In this document: piece after piece, positions 14,855 to 28,080 of the stretch
Layout: each line of letters begins with the position of its first letter
How positions within the stretch are numbered: the stretch's first letter is position 1
Origin: Linepithema humile
Taxonomy: Eukaryota; Arthropoda; Insecta; Hymenoptera; Formicidae
Reading direction: 5' to 3'
DNA: 64,000 nucleotides
NCBI RefSeq assembly: GCF_040581485.1
Contig: NC_090128.1
Location: 12,648,001-12,712,000, forward strand
Notes under the pieces: generated by a model
Database searches by the model: none
What the model saw: only the letters and a program-made list of their open reading frames with translations
What the model was told of the DNA's origin: nothing
Position numbers and translations under genes: made by a program

Positions 14855-17800
14855 TCAATGCAATACCTACATATATGCGTTTATTTAACCGCAAGAGTTT
14901 TCCAACTATTATGTGGTATACAAGTAAAATAATCAACATATGGCTTAATTACATGGCTTATCTACTAGTAGATATTTAGCGATATATATTTTAAAATGCT
15001 TCTATTTTAAAAGAAGATACGATTCGTTAAAAATTTCTAAAACAAACGATGAAGATTTATTTTGTGTTTGGACGTAAGTTCAAATAAAATCTACTTCGCT
15101 TTTTGAATTTTTTAAATGTTTAGTTATAAATATTAAAAGGTTGTAACATAATGACACGATTTTGTTACAAATTTATGAAGCAAAGCTGCTTGAAATTTAT
15201 TTAAAAAATTTCCATTTCAATGACATAAAAGTCTTCATTATTTCGAAAAAAGATCTATCGAACAACTTGACCTAATTAGCCAACCAGATGACACAACGCG
15301 ACCGATAGAACTGATCAAATCGATACGGAGCCAGGCCACGGGCGGTTTTTTGACCTCGAATCATCGCTAAAATTAACCAAGTCTTACAAAACTCAATGAA
15401 TAGTCTGTGCCGATGAGACGACGGGGTTCCTACTATCTACATGCTTATACAGGCCACGTGCGAATAATATATATGCGATATGCATATAACAAGGTGTTGT
15501 ATAGTGACTCGCTGACATTATTTTCTCATTATGCACACGAGACAGACAAAAAAACTCGTTTTTCAACAAAGTAGGAAGCTATAAATTTGTATCTTGCATT
15601 ATATTACATCGTAGAAATTAAAAATTTATGAAATAAATAATATTAATACACAAAAAAAAAGAAAATGTTAATAAAATTTCTCAACGATTATGGCTTTATT
15701 ACTAAATTATTTAATGCGCGGTATTACACGATTGCGAAAAGTATCACCACTTTAAAATTATTAATTCGTAAGATTACTTTTATTGATCCTAATTCTAGAG
15801 TCGTTGTATAAAATGAAAAAGGCGACAGAGCGTCTTCTGTTCTCTAAAATGTGTTGCAACGTGTTCACCGTACGCGTGCGCGCCGTGACGCGAATTCTCA
15901 TGAAATATATTTTCTACAATACAGATATCAATTAAAAAATGTTTTAAACATTTCGCATGCTTCAAATGCATTCGCGATTTCTAATAATATTTTGATAAAT
16001 TGAATTATACACGAAACTACAGAATTAAATTTCGCGTAATTTAAGATTTACGATATTTATTATAAATCTCAGAGACTCAGTAAATCTGAGAGACTCGGTA
16101 CTATAATTATTTAAACATTTGCATAAATCGATTTAGCAGCACGTCACGCGCATTATTAGAACAAACGTGCAGCCGACACACGTTGCATAATCACGCATAG
16201 AAATGATTTTCCTCATGTTCTGATAAAAACTCAATTAATCGTAAAAACGACTTGGACTTGAGCTCTCTACGAAATTCTACGATGCGGTTAGTTAAAGGGA
16301 AAAAAAGTCTGACGTGTTCTATCATGAATATGTCCTATCACTGTGTATAAATCAGTTTCGCACAGTCATGCGACATGTAACACACGTGTACGGGCAAGGA
16401 TTCAGAGCAAATACACAGCCAACGCGCATTGCATAATCACGCATAGAAATGATTTTTTTTCGCATTCTGATAAAAACTCAATTAATGAGTGGTATGCAAT
16501 GAAGAAGACATCATCGGCTCGACATTCTTTTATGTAATTTTTATTCCTAGCACGAGAACTTAATTACAATAAGCAAGTTTAAGTTTTTTTTTTTTCAATT
16601 ATTTCAATTACTTCGTTAATATCTGTACTAGTTTTTTCTTATTAATATCTGCGCTCTTCTCTGTTGTGAGTGCATCGATAATTTAACGTGAAAAAATAAT
16701 AAATTATAATTTATAGAAAAAATATGGTGCTTGACATGCATACTTTTGATAATGAGTGATCGACTTGCATCAACAAAGTTGACGTCATTTCGTTCAAACA
16801 ATCATTATGTAAGAACTCTAATTAAGCGTTAATTCTGAAAGGCGAGTACACAGGTGTATCTTTGTAGACAGGTTTAATGCAAATAGCATGAGATTGCTCC
16901 TACGTAATCTCTAAAACGAGTCAGGTGTTAGCAAATATATAACAGTATAGAATTTTTAAATACAAATATCTTGTCGTAAATTGCCTATTAACGGGGCACT
17001 AATTTCCCACAATGCACAAAAAAATATATTGATATTATAAATATCATAAAATATATTACTGGTGCATGTAAAATAAATTATAGCAAATTGAGATAAAATC
17101 CAATATTGCATTTTAATTCTTAGTACAATTTTATTTAACGTTTGTTGACATTGTCGGATGCACTGATTGGCTCCTAGTGCTTATACGATTTTCCGCACGA
17201 CAAATTTGGTCGTAACATATGTAATACTGCACGTTCATGTTTGTCGTACGAAGTCGTATCAGTTCCGACTTTATTTCGACAAAAGTCCAACTGAAGCTCC
17301 CCGCCTTGCTGTTATCGACAGCCAATCGACAGTACGTCCAACAACGTTCGACAAACTAAAATTGTATACTTATAAATATTACAATATTTCAAAACGAACG
17401 GAACGTAAGGAATTTCTTGTGAAATAATCAATAAGCAAGGATATCGATTGAGATATTTACCAGAAAATAAGAACCTAATCATCTTGCCATCATAAATAAG
17501 TCTGAGCTGTTCTTGGCAAAAACAAGTCGATCTCGGGAAGTTCCCGGATTAGTTCGACGTGGCCGTACTTCCTCGCGGTTTCGCGCGACCGAATGCACCG
17601 CTGGAACTTCGTGCAGACGCGTGGCATCGATTCCCGCGAATCGATCCACTCAAATGTTCCAAGGCGCAAGAACCTTGCACGCGATCCTTATGTAATTCTC
17701 TACAGCCCCGAACTTGCAACCTTGATCTTAACTTTCGGAATCTTCAATCGATCTTAGAATAATTAAAAGATTTGAGAAAACGCTATATAACTTGAGCTCC

Positions 17801-18099
17801 AGTTTTTTAGAACAACAGATGTATGAGAATCCGATAATTAGCATAAATTTTCTAAGACCATTATGATATAATCAATAATATATTTAATCAGGTCCCTTCC
17901 GGTTGCATTTATAAATTAAAATCAAGCATACGCTCTCATGTACGATTATTGTATATATGTATATATTTTTTATTGCTGTATATATTAAATTTCAACACAT
18001 ATATATTGCTGTTGGATTTCGATTCTTTTTATAAAACACAACCACGAATCTATTCATAATAACCATTTCAATAACACACTTCTACAAGGTCATATCATC

Positions 18100-18131
<32 letters not shown>

Positions 18132-18855
18132 TGCATAGTGTCATGTACAGTATGTTTTATCGTTCTGCAGTTGTACATCTTCAAATGTAATCAGAGACGT
18201 AAAATATGATACAGGATGATAGAACTAAAGTTACTTTACAATGAATTACATTCTGAAGATGTACAACATCGAAAAAACCTAGCAGTTATATGACACATCA
18301 TACACGCACACATTGAATCGCTCCTCATTCTCACAAAAACGAGGCCTGCGATCCCTACCTACAATGAAGATCCTATTCGTAATACACAATGAGAAACACT
18401 CACACAGGCATGCGCATCCTGCACACTTATCAGTTCACATTCATTGCTCAAACCCATTTTACTTTTCCAAAACCACCATTTTGCAATAAGCGAGAAATCT
18501 CGGCCGTTCGATCGTCTGTTCATGGACAAATTTGGAAGCCTATCGGTCGCTCATGCTCGCGTATGAGAGGGTTTCCACCACGAGCCGGTCGATAAAACGC
18601 CGCAGCCAACCGCCCGCGACAATAAAATCCGTCATCGTTGGCGTTTTCGCTTACGGAGACAAAATCTTAATATTACGAATTTCGGACACGCTCAATTTTC
18701 ATCTTCGTTATTCAAATTGCGAATCGCGAATCGAACATTTCGATTGATAATTTGAAAAATAAATGATGCGAATCTTGTTACTTCGTAAGAGAAAAATAGA
18801 GACGACTCACCTGAAACTCGAGGCAGCGTTTCGGGGTGAAGCGGAAGAGCGCCAT
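2289..18855 (-). CDS. Citrate synthase, mitochondrial
   Basis: Condenses oxaloacetate and acetyl-CoA to citrate, the first step of the TCA cycle, in the mitochondrial matrix. Four coding exons join in phase: 18811-18855, 4661-4816, 2825-3748, 2289-2555, giving 463 aa, the usual length of the eukaryotic enzyme (about 464-466). The N-terminus (MALFRFTPKRCLEFQ) is basic and amphipathic, fitting a matrix presequence. Exon 3 carries the catalytic core: GPLHG with His301 and VPGYGHAVLR with His347; exon 4 has NVDAHSG with Asp402. These three residues match the pig precursor active-site triad. Exon 3 is strikingly GC-rich compared with the surrounding DNA. The first intron is 13,994 bp while the others are 269 and 912 bp. 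Upstream lies an NRF1-like motif (19025-19034). The MTHFR stop is 516 bp upstream on the same strand. Confidence 0.97.
11563..11608. repeat. Poly-T tract
   Basis: About 45 bases almost entirely T, with three C interruptions towards the end. It could be the poly(A) remnant of a minus-strand retrocopy, but no recognisable gene body flanks it. Probably simple sequence. Confidence 0.7.
14758..14860. repeat. Two adjacent perfect palindromes, one around (TA)n
   Basis: Bases 14758-14777 form a perfect 20-bp palindrome centred on GCGATCGC. Twenty-one bases on, CATTGAATTT at 14799 and AAATTCAATG ending at 14860 are inverted copies flanking about 40 bp of TA dinucleotides, so the whole 62 bp is self-complementary. 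A 64-codon open frame across it is an artefact of the repeat. Confidence 0.8.
16170..16486. repeat. Diverged direct duplication (two ~70-bp units)
   Basis: Units at 16170-16239 and 16416-16486 share the order CAGCC, GCATAATCACGCATAGAAA, TGATTTT, TTCTGATAAAAACTCAATTA, with scattered differences and a short T-run length change. They are separated by about 175 bp of unrelated sequence. This is either an old tandem duplication or two copies of a dispersed element; no terminal repeats are visible. Confidence 0.75.
18098..18131. repeat. (AC)n microsatellite
   Basis: Uninterrupted or nearly uninterrupted CA dinucleotides in the first intron of citrate synthase, 40 bp from the hairpin at 18170. Confidence 0.85.
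18170..18267. repeat. Inverted repeat, hairpin candidate
   Basis: Arms 18170-18191 and 18245-18267 read GTTGTACATCTTC, then AATGTAAT, and its complement, with a single extra base in one arm. The 53-base interior pairs only partly (GTAAA/TTTAC). The overall 98 nt is compatible with a pre-miRNA-like fold or a small foldback element inside the citrate synthase intron. Confidence 0.5.
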
Positions 18856-18859
18856 GCTG

Positions 18860-19090
18860 TCTTGAGTGCGTTAATCCTGCGCGGGGGTTTCGTCCCTCAA
18901 ACTGACAGACTCACGATTGTCTGACTAGTCAACCAACACTACACCTGCGGCGTTCCAACCTCGACTGAACTCGACTAACTTCGGCCGCGCTACTTTCATT
19001 ACTACACCGTCTGCACCTTAGCGCGCGCATGCGCTGGTTGCGCGCACTTTCGTGGCGCCTACTAGTGTCCAGTCACGGTATTATTTTTAC
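18860..19090 (-). promoter_or_regulatory. Citrate synthase promoter region with NRF1/EWG-like site
   Basis: The region just 5' of the citrate synthase ATG is CpG-rich in otherwise AT-rich DNA. It contains the palindromic GCGCATGCGC at 19025-19034, the core of the NRF-1 consensus; NRF-1 (Ewg in Drosophila) controls nuclear genes for mitochondrial proteins in vertebrates. No TATA box is evident. The assignment is by motif only. Confidence 0.45.
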
Positions 19091-19371
19091 AGAGACGTAT
19101 TATGAACATATGACACCCCAAAATTTTATATCTAATGTAGGCCTTTTTAATTATTGATTAATTAAGTTTATCTGCAACAATTTTGTAAAAAATATTAAAA
19201 TTATTAGTATACTATAAAATTAAAATATCGATTTAACAAACTATAGTACATAAATAATTAAGTAAAACACAGACATGTTGCTTTTGTTTTGTACAAAATT
19301 GATTTGGATAATCATCTTTTGCATTTAATTTAGAATAATGCTGAAATATAAATCAAATATCATTATATTTA

Positions 19372-21178
<1,807 letters not shown>

Positions 21179-21812
21179 TATAGGTTAGTGACAATCATAA
21201 ATGTTTATTCTTTCATTCCTCAATCCATACTAATAGGTCGTTATCAAATTATGTAATATATGGCGTGTAGATATCTTGTACAGTGACGTATCTATGGTGT
21301 AGAACTGCAATCAATGACTTGTACATTATACCTATAGAAAAAAATGTCTATTAAAATGTTCGAATCAGCATCCAATTGATCATTATGCATTTTATTAATA
21401 ATAAATTATAACGTAATATAAATAAAATATGTAGCATATACTTAAAATCATAAGTTTATTTTTTTGAAAATGATTTAAGTCCAGTTTTTAAATATTTTGA
21501 ATTTCAATAATCTATAAGTAAATATTTTGAATTATATTTCAATAATTTTTAAATATTTTAAATTTCAATAAACTAAATATAAATACTATTACAGAATATA
21601 TTTATTATATAATAATGTATATTCTTTAAACTTCAAAAAAAAAATTCAGAAAAAAAGTTTAAGGACATATTCTTATGCCACTCAAATAATTATTCTGTTA
21701 TCCAGCATTTTATTTTTGCAGTATTATATTGTCACATTTTTTAAATACATATTTTCCAAATGCAATATTGTTTCCAAATTATACAACAAAAATAAATTGT
21801 AATTACCAACAC

Positions 21813-22202
21813 TCATGAGTTTTCTTTCTTCAAATATAATTTTCTGCAAACTTCCATAATGGGTATATCAGACACAGCTGGTATTCCACCTGGAATAGTT
21901 TCAGTTTTTTGTAGTGCGTATTTATCGGTGATAGTACGAATATCATCAATATCTGGAGTTAACAGCATGTTGATAGCTGGATAAATCAGGAATGCAAATG
22001 TAGCTAAAGCAGTCAACGCCCAAATGGGAATTGCTACTGCCCAATACTTTGAAGGCCAGTATGTCAAACCTAGATAATCGTGCAGCACTTCATCTGGCAC
22101 TATTGCCCATATTACATACAATAGAAAAAGTATATTTGAGCCTATGTACATGGCATATCCATACACGGCTCTGGGTCCGTAAGGAGCAGGAGTATGCTCC
22201 AT
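21813..22202 (-). CDS. PIGP: PIG-P, GPI-GlcNAc transferase subunit P
   Basis: Subunit of the ER complex (PIG-A, C, H, P, Q, Y, DPM2) that transfers GlcNAc to phosphatidylinositol, the first step of GPI-anchor synthesis. A single exon encodes 129 aa (human isoforms about 134-158). Two membrane segments are visible: residues about 15-35 (YGYAMYIGSNILFLLYVIWA) and about 55-78 (WAVAIPIWALTALATFAFLI). Between them lies the family signature IVPDEVLHDYLGLTYWPSKY. The frame stays open upstream but has no earlier ATG, so the start at 22202 is well fixed. It lies only 40 bp downstream of the Pcc1 stop on the same strand, with no room for a normal promoter, suggesting a shared transcript. Confidence 0.93.
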   Translation of the reverse strand: MEHTPAPYGPRAVYGYAMYIGSNILFLLYVIWAIVPDEVLHDYLGLTYWPSKYWAVAIPIWALTALATFAFLIYPAINMLLTPDIDDIRTITDKYALQKTETIPGGIPAVSDIPIMEVCRKLYLKKENS

Positions 22203-22242
22203 GATGTGTGTATATTTTACATGTATATTTGGCAAAATATAA

Positions 22243-22697
22243 TTAATTAAAAAAGCATTTATAATAATTAAATGAGGATGCAGGTGGACCAAATCTTTGA
22301 ATAGTTTCTATGACTAGTGACAGATTTTCAAAGAAAGATGTAAGTGCTACACGTACTTTCCTTATTTCTGTTCCACTGAATGACCTGCAAAAGAAATGAT
22401 AAATGTTAGTAAAAGCAATATATACAAAAATGTCAATATTACACTTACACTTCTAATATATTTTTGTTTAATGTAATCTTTTTTGTAGCTCCACTTCTAG
22501 GTTCCTTGTCAACTCGAAGTACTTGATATACAACTTCCGCTTCCCTAACGCTTGGAAAAGGCACAGAGATATCTCTGTATAATTAATGTTAAGGTTTATA
22601 ATCAAAATAAACAATCAAAAACAAAATAAACGATAGAAAATTTTATCATTGTATAAAGATTATTTGAAGAATAAGGATACACTTTAAGGTTATTCAT
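22243..22697 (-). CDS. KEOPS/EKC complex subunit Pcc1 (LAGE3 homologue)
   Basis: Small dimerising subunit of the KEOPS complex, which makes the t6A modification at position 37 of ANN-decoding tRNAs. Three exons join in phase: 22681-22697, 22449-22574, 22243-22384, giving 94 aa, the usual size of Pcc1 (yeast about 88). The first exon is only 17 bp (MNNLK plus two bases); it gives the expected N-terminal beta strand reading into DISVPFPSVREAEVVYQVL. Further landmarks are RVDKEPRSG, ILEVSFSGTE and VRVALTSFFENLSLVIETI, matching the LAGE3 pattern. The tiny first exon is the least certain part. PIG-P follows 40 bp after the stop on the same strand. Confidence 0.88.
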
Positions 22698-23772
22698 GGC
22701 ATTCTATGATGATATTAACCGTCAAAGTTGAAAATTTACACATTCAATCTGTAGGTTATGTACATGAACACAACAACGTAAATATACTATGATAATTGAT
22801 ATTAAACCCAAAAATAATAGAACTCACTCGGTACATCTATAAATAATAAGAAATTTAAGCAATTACAGAAAAATAAAATTTATTTAATATATTAAAATTT
22901 ATTTAAAAAAATTTGTTAAGAAATTAACCTAAAACTGACTACAAGATTACTACATTAACTCGTGTAACATGATCAATATATTTACCTAATAAATAATAAA
23001 AGAATTCAAAAAACTATGACGTGAAATTGACGCGTTTGGAAAAGTTGCAGTTAGAATACAGTATCGATATTACAATCGACTTTATATATTCGTGAGTGCG
23101 CGTGTAGGCGTTGCTGACGTCGCAGTTGTCATTTTGTAGTGGTGTAGTAAACATTCCATTTTGAAATTAAATAAAAAAGAGAAAAATGTACAGAATGTAT
23201 TTATCGAATTTTATCCATCTCCAAAATTTCGTATGACTAAGTGAGTAAAATGTGAAAGCTTACTGTTTTGTCTTCCCACGAAGCTTTCCTTTCATCTTTG
23301 TTCTAGGTTATGACTCACAGCTGCGTTTATCGTGTCTCTTCATCTGGCTCCAATTACCTTTTTGTAATTTGTCAACGTATGAACGAATAGTTTTGTGTGA
23401 AGCATTGTAGATGCCAGATCGACAGAGTACTCTACATAGTTGCAAATAATTTATCAAGGAAGATTTTTTTAGATACATCTATTCGTTTAGTTGATTACTG
23501 TAATTGAGATCTTAATTATTTATTTAACTTTATCTGTATATTCTATTGGAGGTGCAAGTCATAAGTCAAATACTTTGCAGACCGAATCTTGCTTGCACAA
23601 AGTATATTTATGCACTCATTGTAACCAAAGAGTACAATACAGAGTACAGTGCTTTGTTATTTACATCAGAGATTTAACACAGTTAAACATGTTTAACATG
23701 TAACGTTAACATATGGTGCATTGTTGAATATTATTGAATATTCAGAGTATTGAAAAAAAAACAACATTAGAT
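22698..23772. promoter_or_regulatory. Shared upstream region of Pcc1-PIGP (-) and SLC37 (+)
   Basis: About 1.07 kb between two divergent start codons. The stretch 23090-23160 is CpG-richer and includes TGACGTC (23113-23119), a CRE-like motif, followed by a GT-rich segment. The SLC37 transcript may begin near here with an untranslated exon, since 600 bp of AT-rich sequence precede its ATG. Transcription start sites cannot be placed from sequence alone. Confidence 0.4.
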
Positions 23773-26700
23773 ATGAATGGACAAACAAAAGATTTGCCAT
23801 GGGGTCTCCAGGGTTTGAGATGCATGTGCAATGGTTGCTGCGAAGATCGTCGTGTCAATTGGATGGCATTGCATCAGGGTGGAATCTTAGTACTTACTTA
23901 TCTAGGATATACCTGTTATCACTTGACTCGAAAGCCAATATCCGTAGTGAAAAATGTTCTCCACGTCAATTGCAGCAACTTGGTGCCACCTCCAAATATT
24001 TTAGTAAATGACAGCAACCGGGATACTTGGTGCGATTGGGCACCATTTGGTAAGAAAACAGTAGACACAACATTACAAAAAAATAAATATATCTTAATAA
24101 TTACTAATAATATTAATAATTTCATTCTTAATAATTATAATAATTCAGAATTTATCAATATATATATATATCTTTTTATACTGCTATTTATATTGAAATA
24201 TATAAATAATTGATATATTGTACAGATGAATTAGATGCTGGAGCATTACTCGGTATGCTGGACTCGGCATTTCTCTTTGCATACGCGCTGGCTATGTTTC
24301 TCAGGTAAATACTTTGAAATGAGCTCATCATTTGCCACAATATAGGAATATTTCAGCAAAAAAATTTCTTTGTTCATTTAGCGGCTTTATAGCAGAGAGA
24401 GTAAACCTGCGCTACTTTCTTTCACTCGGTATGCTTGCATCAGGCATATCGTGCTATTTATTTGGAATCGCTAGACCGTATAACATTCATAATATATGGT
24501 ACTTCGTTTTCGTGCAGGTAAATATTGATATGCGTATAAAAAAAAAACTGATGCATATTTCTTCACGTTTTTTTCTTGTATATAGATAATGGGCGGAATC
24601 TTCCAAACTTCCGGTTGGCCAGGTGTAGTTACAGTTGTGGGAAATTGGTTCGGAAGGGGCAAACGCGGCTTGATTTTCGGAATCTGGAATTCTCACACAT
24701 CTTTAGGAAATATATTAGGCAGCCTAATTGCGGCCGCGTACGTCGAGTCCGATTGGGGCTTGAGCTTTATGGTACCCGGAGCAATAATGGGATTGATAGG
24801 ATTTATTATCTTCTTGTTCCTTGTACCGAATCCTATCGACATAGGATACAGTCCACCAAGTTCTCTCGGATATCGGAAGATTGATGCGACGAATAGTTCA
24901 GATGATGACGTGGCTGATGTAGATTACGATTCTCGTAGTATTGGCGAAGATGTAAGTTATTCATAGTTATATTATCTATACTTCTCTGTTCAGGAAATAC
25001 AAGCACATATCATGGTTACCTAATTTTGTTTGGTAATGTGTAATTATAGTATAACATTGTTTATTAGTTAACACGCATAGCACGCATTATGCATTACATT
25101 TATAAGCATGTTTTCTATTTTAAATGTTCCTCTAAAATTGTACATATCCCTTTATTTTAATGTCACTAGATTTGTACGTTTGGTAACGCAAGCATCAGGA
25201 TAAATCGTCTAATTATTTTTAGTAGCATTATAGTTTGCACTTCCTGTAATAAATAATCATCTGTGCTGTATCTAGCGTGTCATCTATCGCTGTGTCTACC
25301 GTGAACAACTTACTGCTGACGTAAGTGCATGCCATTCTATTCAGTTAACACTTGCAAGTAATACTGCACTCTCTTGCAGACACATTTTACGTTGACATTA
25401 ACATAAAATAACACATTTTTTTTTTAAATGAAAGACTGCAAGGGTAATGCGTATATTATTTCACGTATATTAATTTTTGAAATTGTGTCTCTCTTATATG
25501 TTTTATTAATTTTTTAATTGTATAAAAATATGCATTAAACAGTGGTGCGTAGCATATAAAATTTATCATATAACTTGTATCCTTTAAAATATGTATAAAT
25601 TGTTAAAGACACGATGCATATAATTTGTACATTTAAAAGGAATTGGCCAATGAGCGGTCTGAAACCAGTCCAATGTTGTCAGGACATCGGCGCATCCACA
25701 ACGTACATCAAAATAATGCAATCGGTTTCATAGGTGCTCTGAAAATACCGGGTGTCATCGAGTATTCTTTATCACTGTTCTTCGCGAAACTTGTTAGCTA
25801 TACATTCCTCTACTGGTTACCATTGTACATTAAAGCCTCAAGTTGGTATTTGCACAAATATTCATTTCTTCATTGGCAAATATGTAATTTTGTCTTAATC
25901 TTATGAAATTTTTTTTGCAGCTACATATAGTGCGACTATAAGCGCACAACTATCGACTCTGTTCGATGTCGGTGGCATAATAGGTGCCATAGCAGCTGGT
26001 GTCCTCTCCGATTACAGTGGCATGAGCGCGTTGACGTGTGTCGTAATGTTTGGACTTGCATTTCCCGCGGTAAATACTTCACTTCTTTATGGAAATTGCG
26101 TGAAATTATAGCACAAGTATCTTGAAAAACTTTCATAAAAAAACAAAATTCAAAGAATTTTTATCGCATTTAGATTTTTAACAATTGCGAAATAAATTAA
26201 TAAAATAATTATTCATGAAAACACAGAATTAATAGCTACTCACATAATTCACACAAATCTTAGTGTTTCATTGGACGCTTCGTGATGCTGATTTCACGCA
26301 ACAATAACTTGTAGTACGAATACAAGTGTAGAATTGATTTCTTAACATGCGCTATATTTTTTTTTGCAGTTATTCGTATATGATTATGTTGGTAACGTCA
26401 GTCTGGGCGTCAACATAGTATTGTTACTGATAGCGGGTTTACTGGTGAATGGTCCTTATGCTTTAATAACAACTGCTGTGTCAGCCGAATTGGGGACTCA
26501 TCCTAGCTTAGGAGACAATTCAAAAGCCTTAGCTACAGTGACCGCTATAATCGATGGAACCGGCAGTATCGGTGCTGCAGTTGGTCCACTGTTAGCAGGT
26601 CTAGTATATGCATGGGCCGGATGGCACAATGTGTTTTACATGCTTATGTGTGCGGACTTATTCGCCCTATTGGTGAGTCTATTTAATCCTTATGCTTGTA

Positions 26701-26836
26701 TGAAAACGATCATTTTATAGATTATATATATATATATATATAAACTGTTTTTTTTTTATCGTTGCAGCTTCTGTCCAGATTAGTTTACAAAGACTTAAGA
26801 TCGTACGTGCAAAGACGAAGAGTTATACAAATTTAA
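23773..26836 (+). CDS. SLC37 family sugar-phosphate/phosphate exchanger (SLC37A1/2-like)
   Basis: Major-facilitator protein; vertebrate SLC37 members exchange glucose-6-phosphate for phosphate across the ER membrane. Eight exons join in phase: 23773-24049, 24226-24304, 24382-24517, 24586-24951, 25640-25841, 25921-26069, 26370-26672, 26768-26836, giving 526 aa. Landmarks: TCYHLTRKPISVVK in the first membrane segment, an NCS sequon in the first lumenal loop, DELDAGALLGMLDSAFLFAYA, GVVTVVGNWFGRGKRGLIFG, an acidic cytoplasmic loop encoded by the end of exon 4, then SYTFLYWLPLYIKAS, STLFDVGGIIG, NGPYALITTAVSAELGTH and DGTGSIGAAVGPLLAG. About 12 membrane helices are expected. The exon 5 donor (A/GTTGGT) is weak but phase requires it. 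It meets PEN-2 tail to tail 490 bp downstream. Confidence 0.93.
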
Positions 26837-27325
26837 ACTCTGAAATAATGTTATTGTTAGATATGGAAATATCCGTATGAATTTTAAGCTTAAATGTTTG
26901 GATCTGCGTATTTATAATCTCGATCGTATTTCCTTAAAAGTGCACAAAAAGTTGCACAGCATTTCCGATCGAATTTAAAAGTGGTATATAATGATATACA
27001 AAACATTTAAAGAGTATGGAAATAAATAGTATATTTTTTACAGTATTTTATCATAATTGTTATACATATATTTAAATGATAGCTTTAAACAGAGAAAAAC
27101 TGATAGCATTGATTCAGATACTTTTTGAGATCAATATATTACAATTATTACGTGTACTGTAAAAAATGTTATTTCTTTTTATTTTAAGCTGAATATGAAA
27201 TTGCCAATTTTTATAAGACAATTATAATTATATCACAACCCAAATATATAAAATAATTTAATATACACTTTTTGTAATAACTTAATACATATCAAGGGGA
27301 CATTAAAATATTAATATTAAAATTA

Positions 27326-28080
27326 TCAAGGAATACCAGTGGGTATTATGTAACTGATAGTATCTGCAAAATCACCCCACGCAACTCTTTGCGTTTGATA
27401 GGTAATTATCCAAGCCAGCATAACAACTGCCCAAATTATTGCTCCCCAAATTGAGAAACGAACATCTGAAAGATATACGAATTTACAAAAAACTTGAAAC
27501 TCACCTGAAATTAAAGTAATAATAATTTAATACTAATTAACACTAACATTTCTGAATTTCTTGCTGTTCCTCATAAGGCGGAACAAGAACAGCTTCCTCA
27601 AAGAACCAATATCCATTTACAAACCACATGAATGGCAGCAACGCAAAACCAGCTGCAACAAAAAAAATATCAATGAGTCGTGCAAACAATGGATTTATTT
27701 CTTTAGTTGTACGTGCTATGTTACTCATTACACATTTAAAATAAAGCATATTCAGAATTTGAAAAGACAAAAAAAAATAGAAATAAAAAATATTGTAAGT
27801 ATATGTAAAAAATGCAGTAAAAAAAAAAACAAATTTAACGACATAAAAGCTAAATATTAATGTCACTAAATCACACATTGTTCATACAATTTCACAAATA
27901 TATATCAAACTTATATTAATTCCAAACTTCACTAAATTTCAAAGTAAATAAATATATTGAACGTTATAATATTATCATGTTACAATATTATAATATAATA
28001 CTGAAGATCCGATACATACCACGAAAATACCATCTGCAAAGATATAATTTTTGCTCGCCCGACAATCTTGACAGATCCAT
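27326..28080 (-). CDS. pen-2: Gamma-secretase subunit PEN-2
   Basis: Smallest subunit of gamma-secretase (with presenilin, nicastrin and APH-1), the membrane protease that cleaves Notch and APP; PEN-2 triggers presenilin autoproteolysis. Three exons join in phase: 28020-28080, 27548-27652, 27326-27465, giving 101 aa, exactly the length of the human protein. Landmarks: EQKLYLCRWYF near the N-terminus, AGFALLPFMWFVNGYWFFEEA (first hydrophobic hairpin), VPPYEEQQEIQKYV, a second membrane helix WGAIIWAVVMLAWIITYQ, and the C-terminal SYIIPTGIP, comparable to the conserved DYLSFTIPLG end that is needed for complex stability. It is transcribed divergently from YY1; the two ATGs are 391 bp apart. Confidence 0.95.

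Larger units (their letters stand above)
4817..18810 (-). other. First intron of citrate synthase (14 kb)
   Basis: An AT-rich intron bounded by GTGAGT at 18810-18805 and an AG acceptor at 4819-4817. I found no nested gene on either strand; all open frames are short and without family resemblance. It holds a CT run near 5830-5848, a long T tract near 11563-11608, palindromes at 14758-14777 and 14799-14860, a diverged direct duplication (16170-16239 and 16416-16486), an (AC)n tract near 18100-18131 and a hairpin at 18170-18267. Its length is the main unusual property, and it may hold regulatory elements. Confidence 0.7.

Noticed and set aside
17131..17427. Overlapping frames on both strands near 17.2 kb suggesting an inverted repeat element
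   Set aside because: The arms share only short scattered blocks (around GATTGGCT and AACGTT); too weak to call.
22202..22292. Longer PIG-P frame extending into the Pcc1 exon
   Set aside because: No ATG upstream of 22202 in that frame, and the extra residues do not resemble PIG-P.
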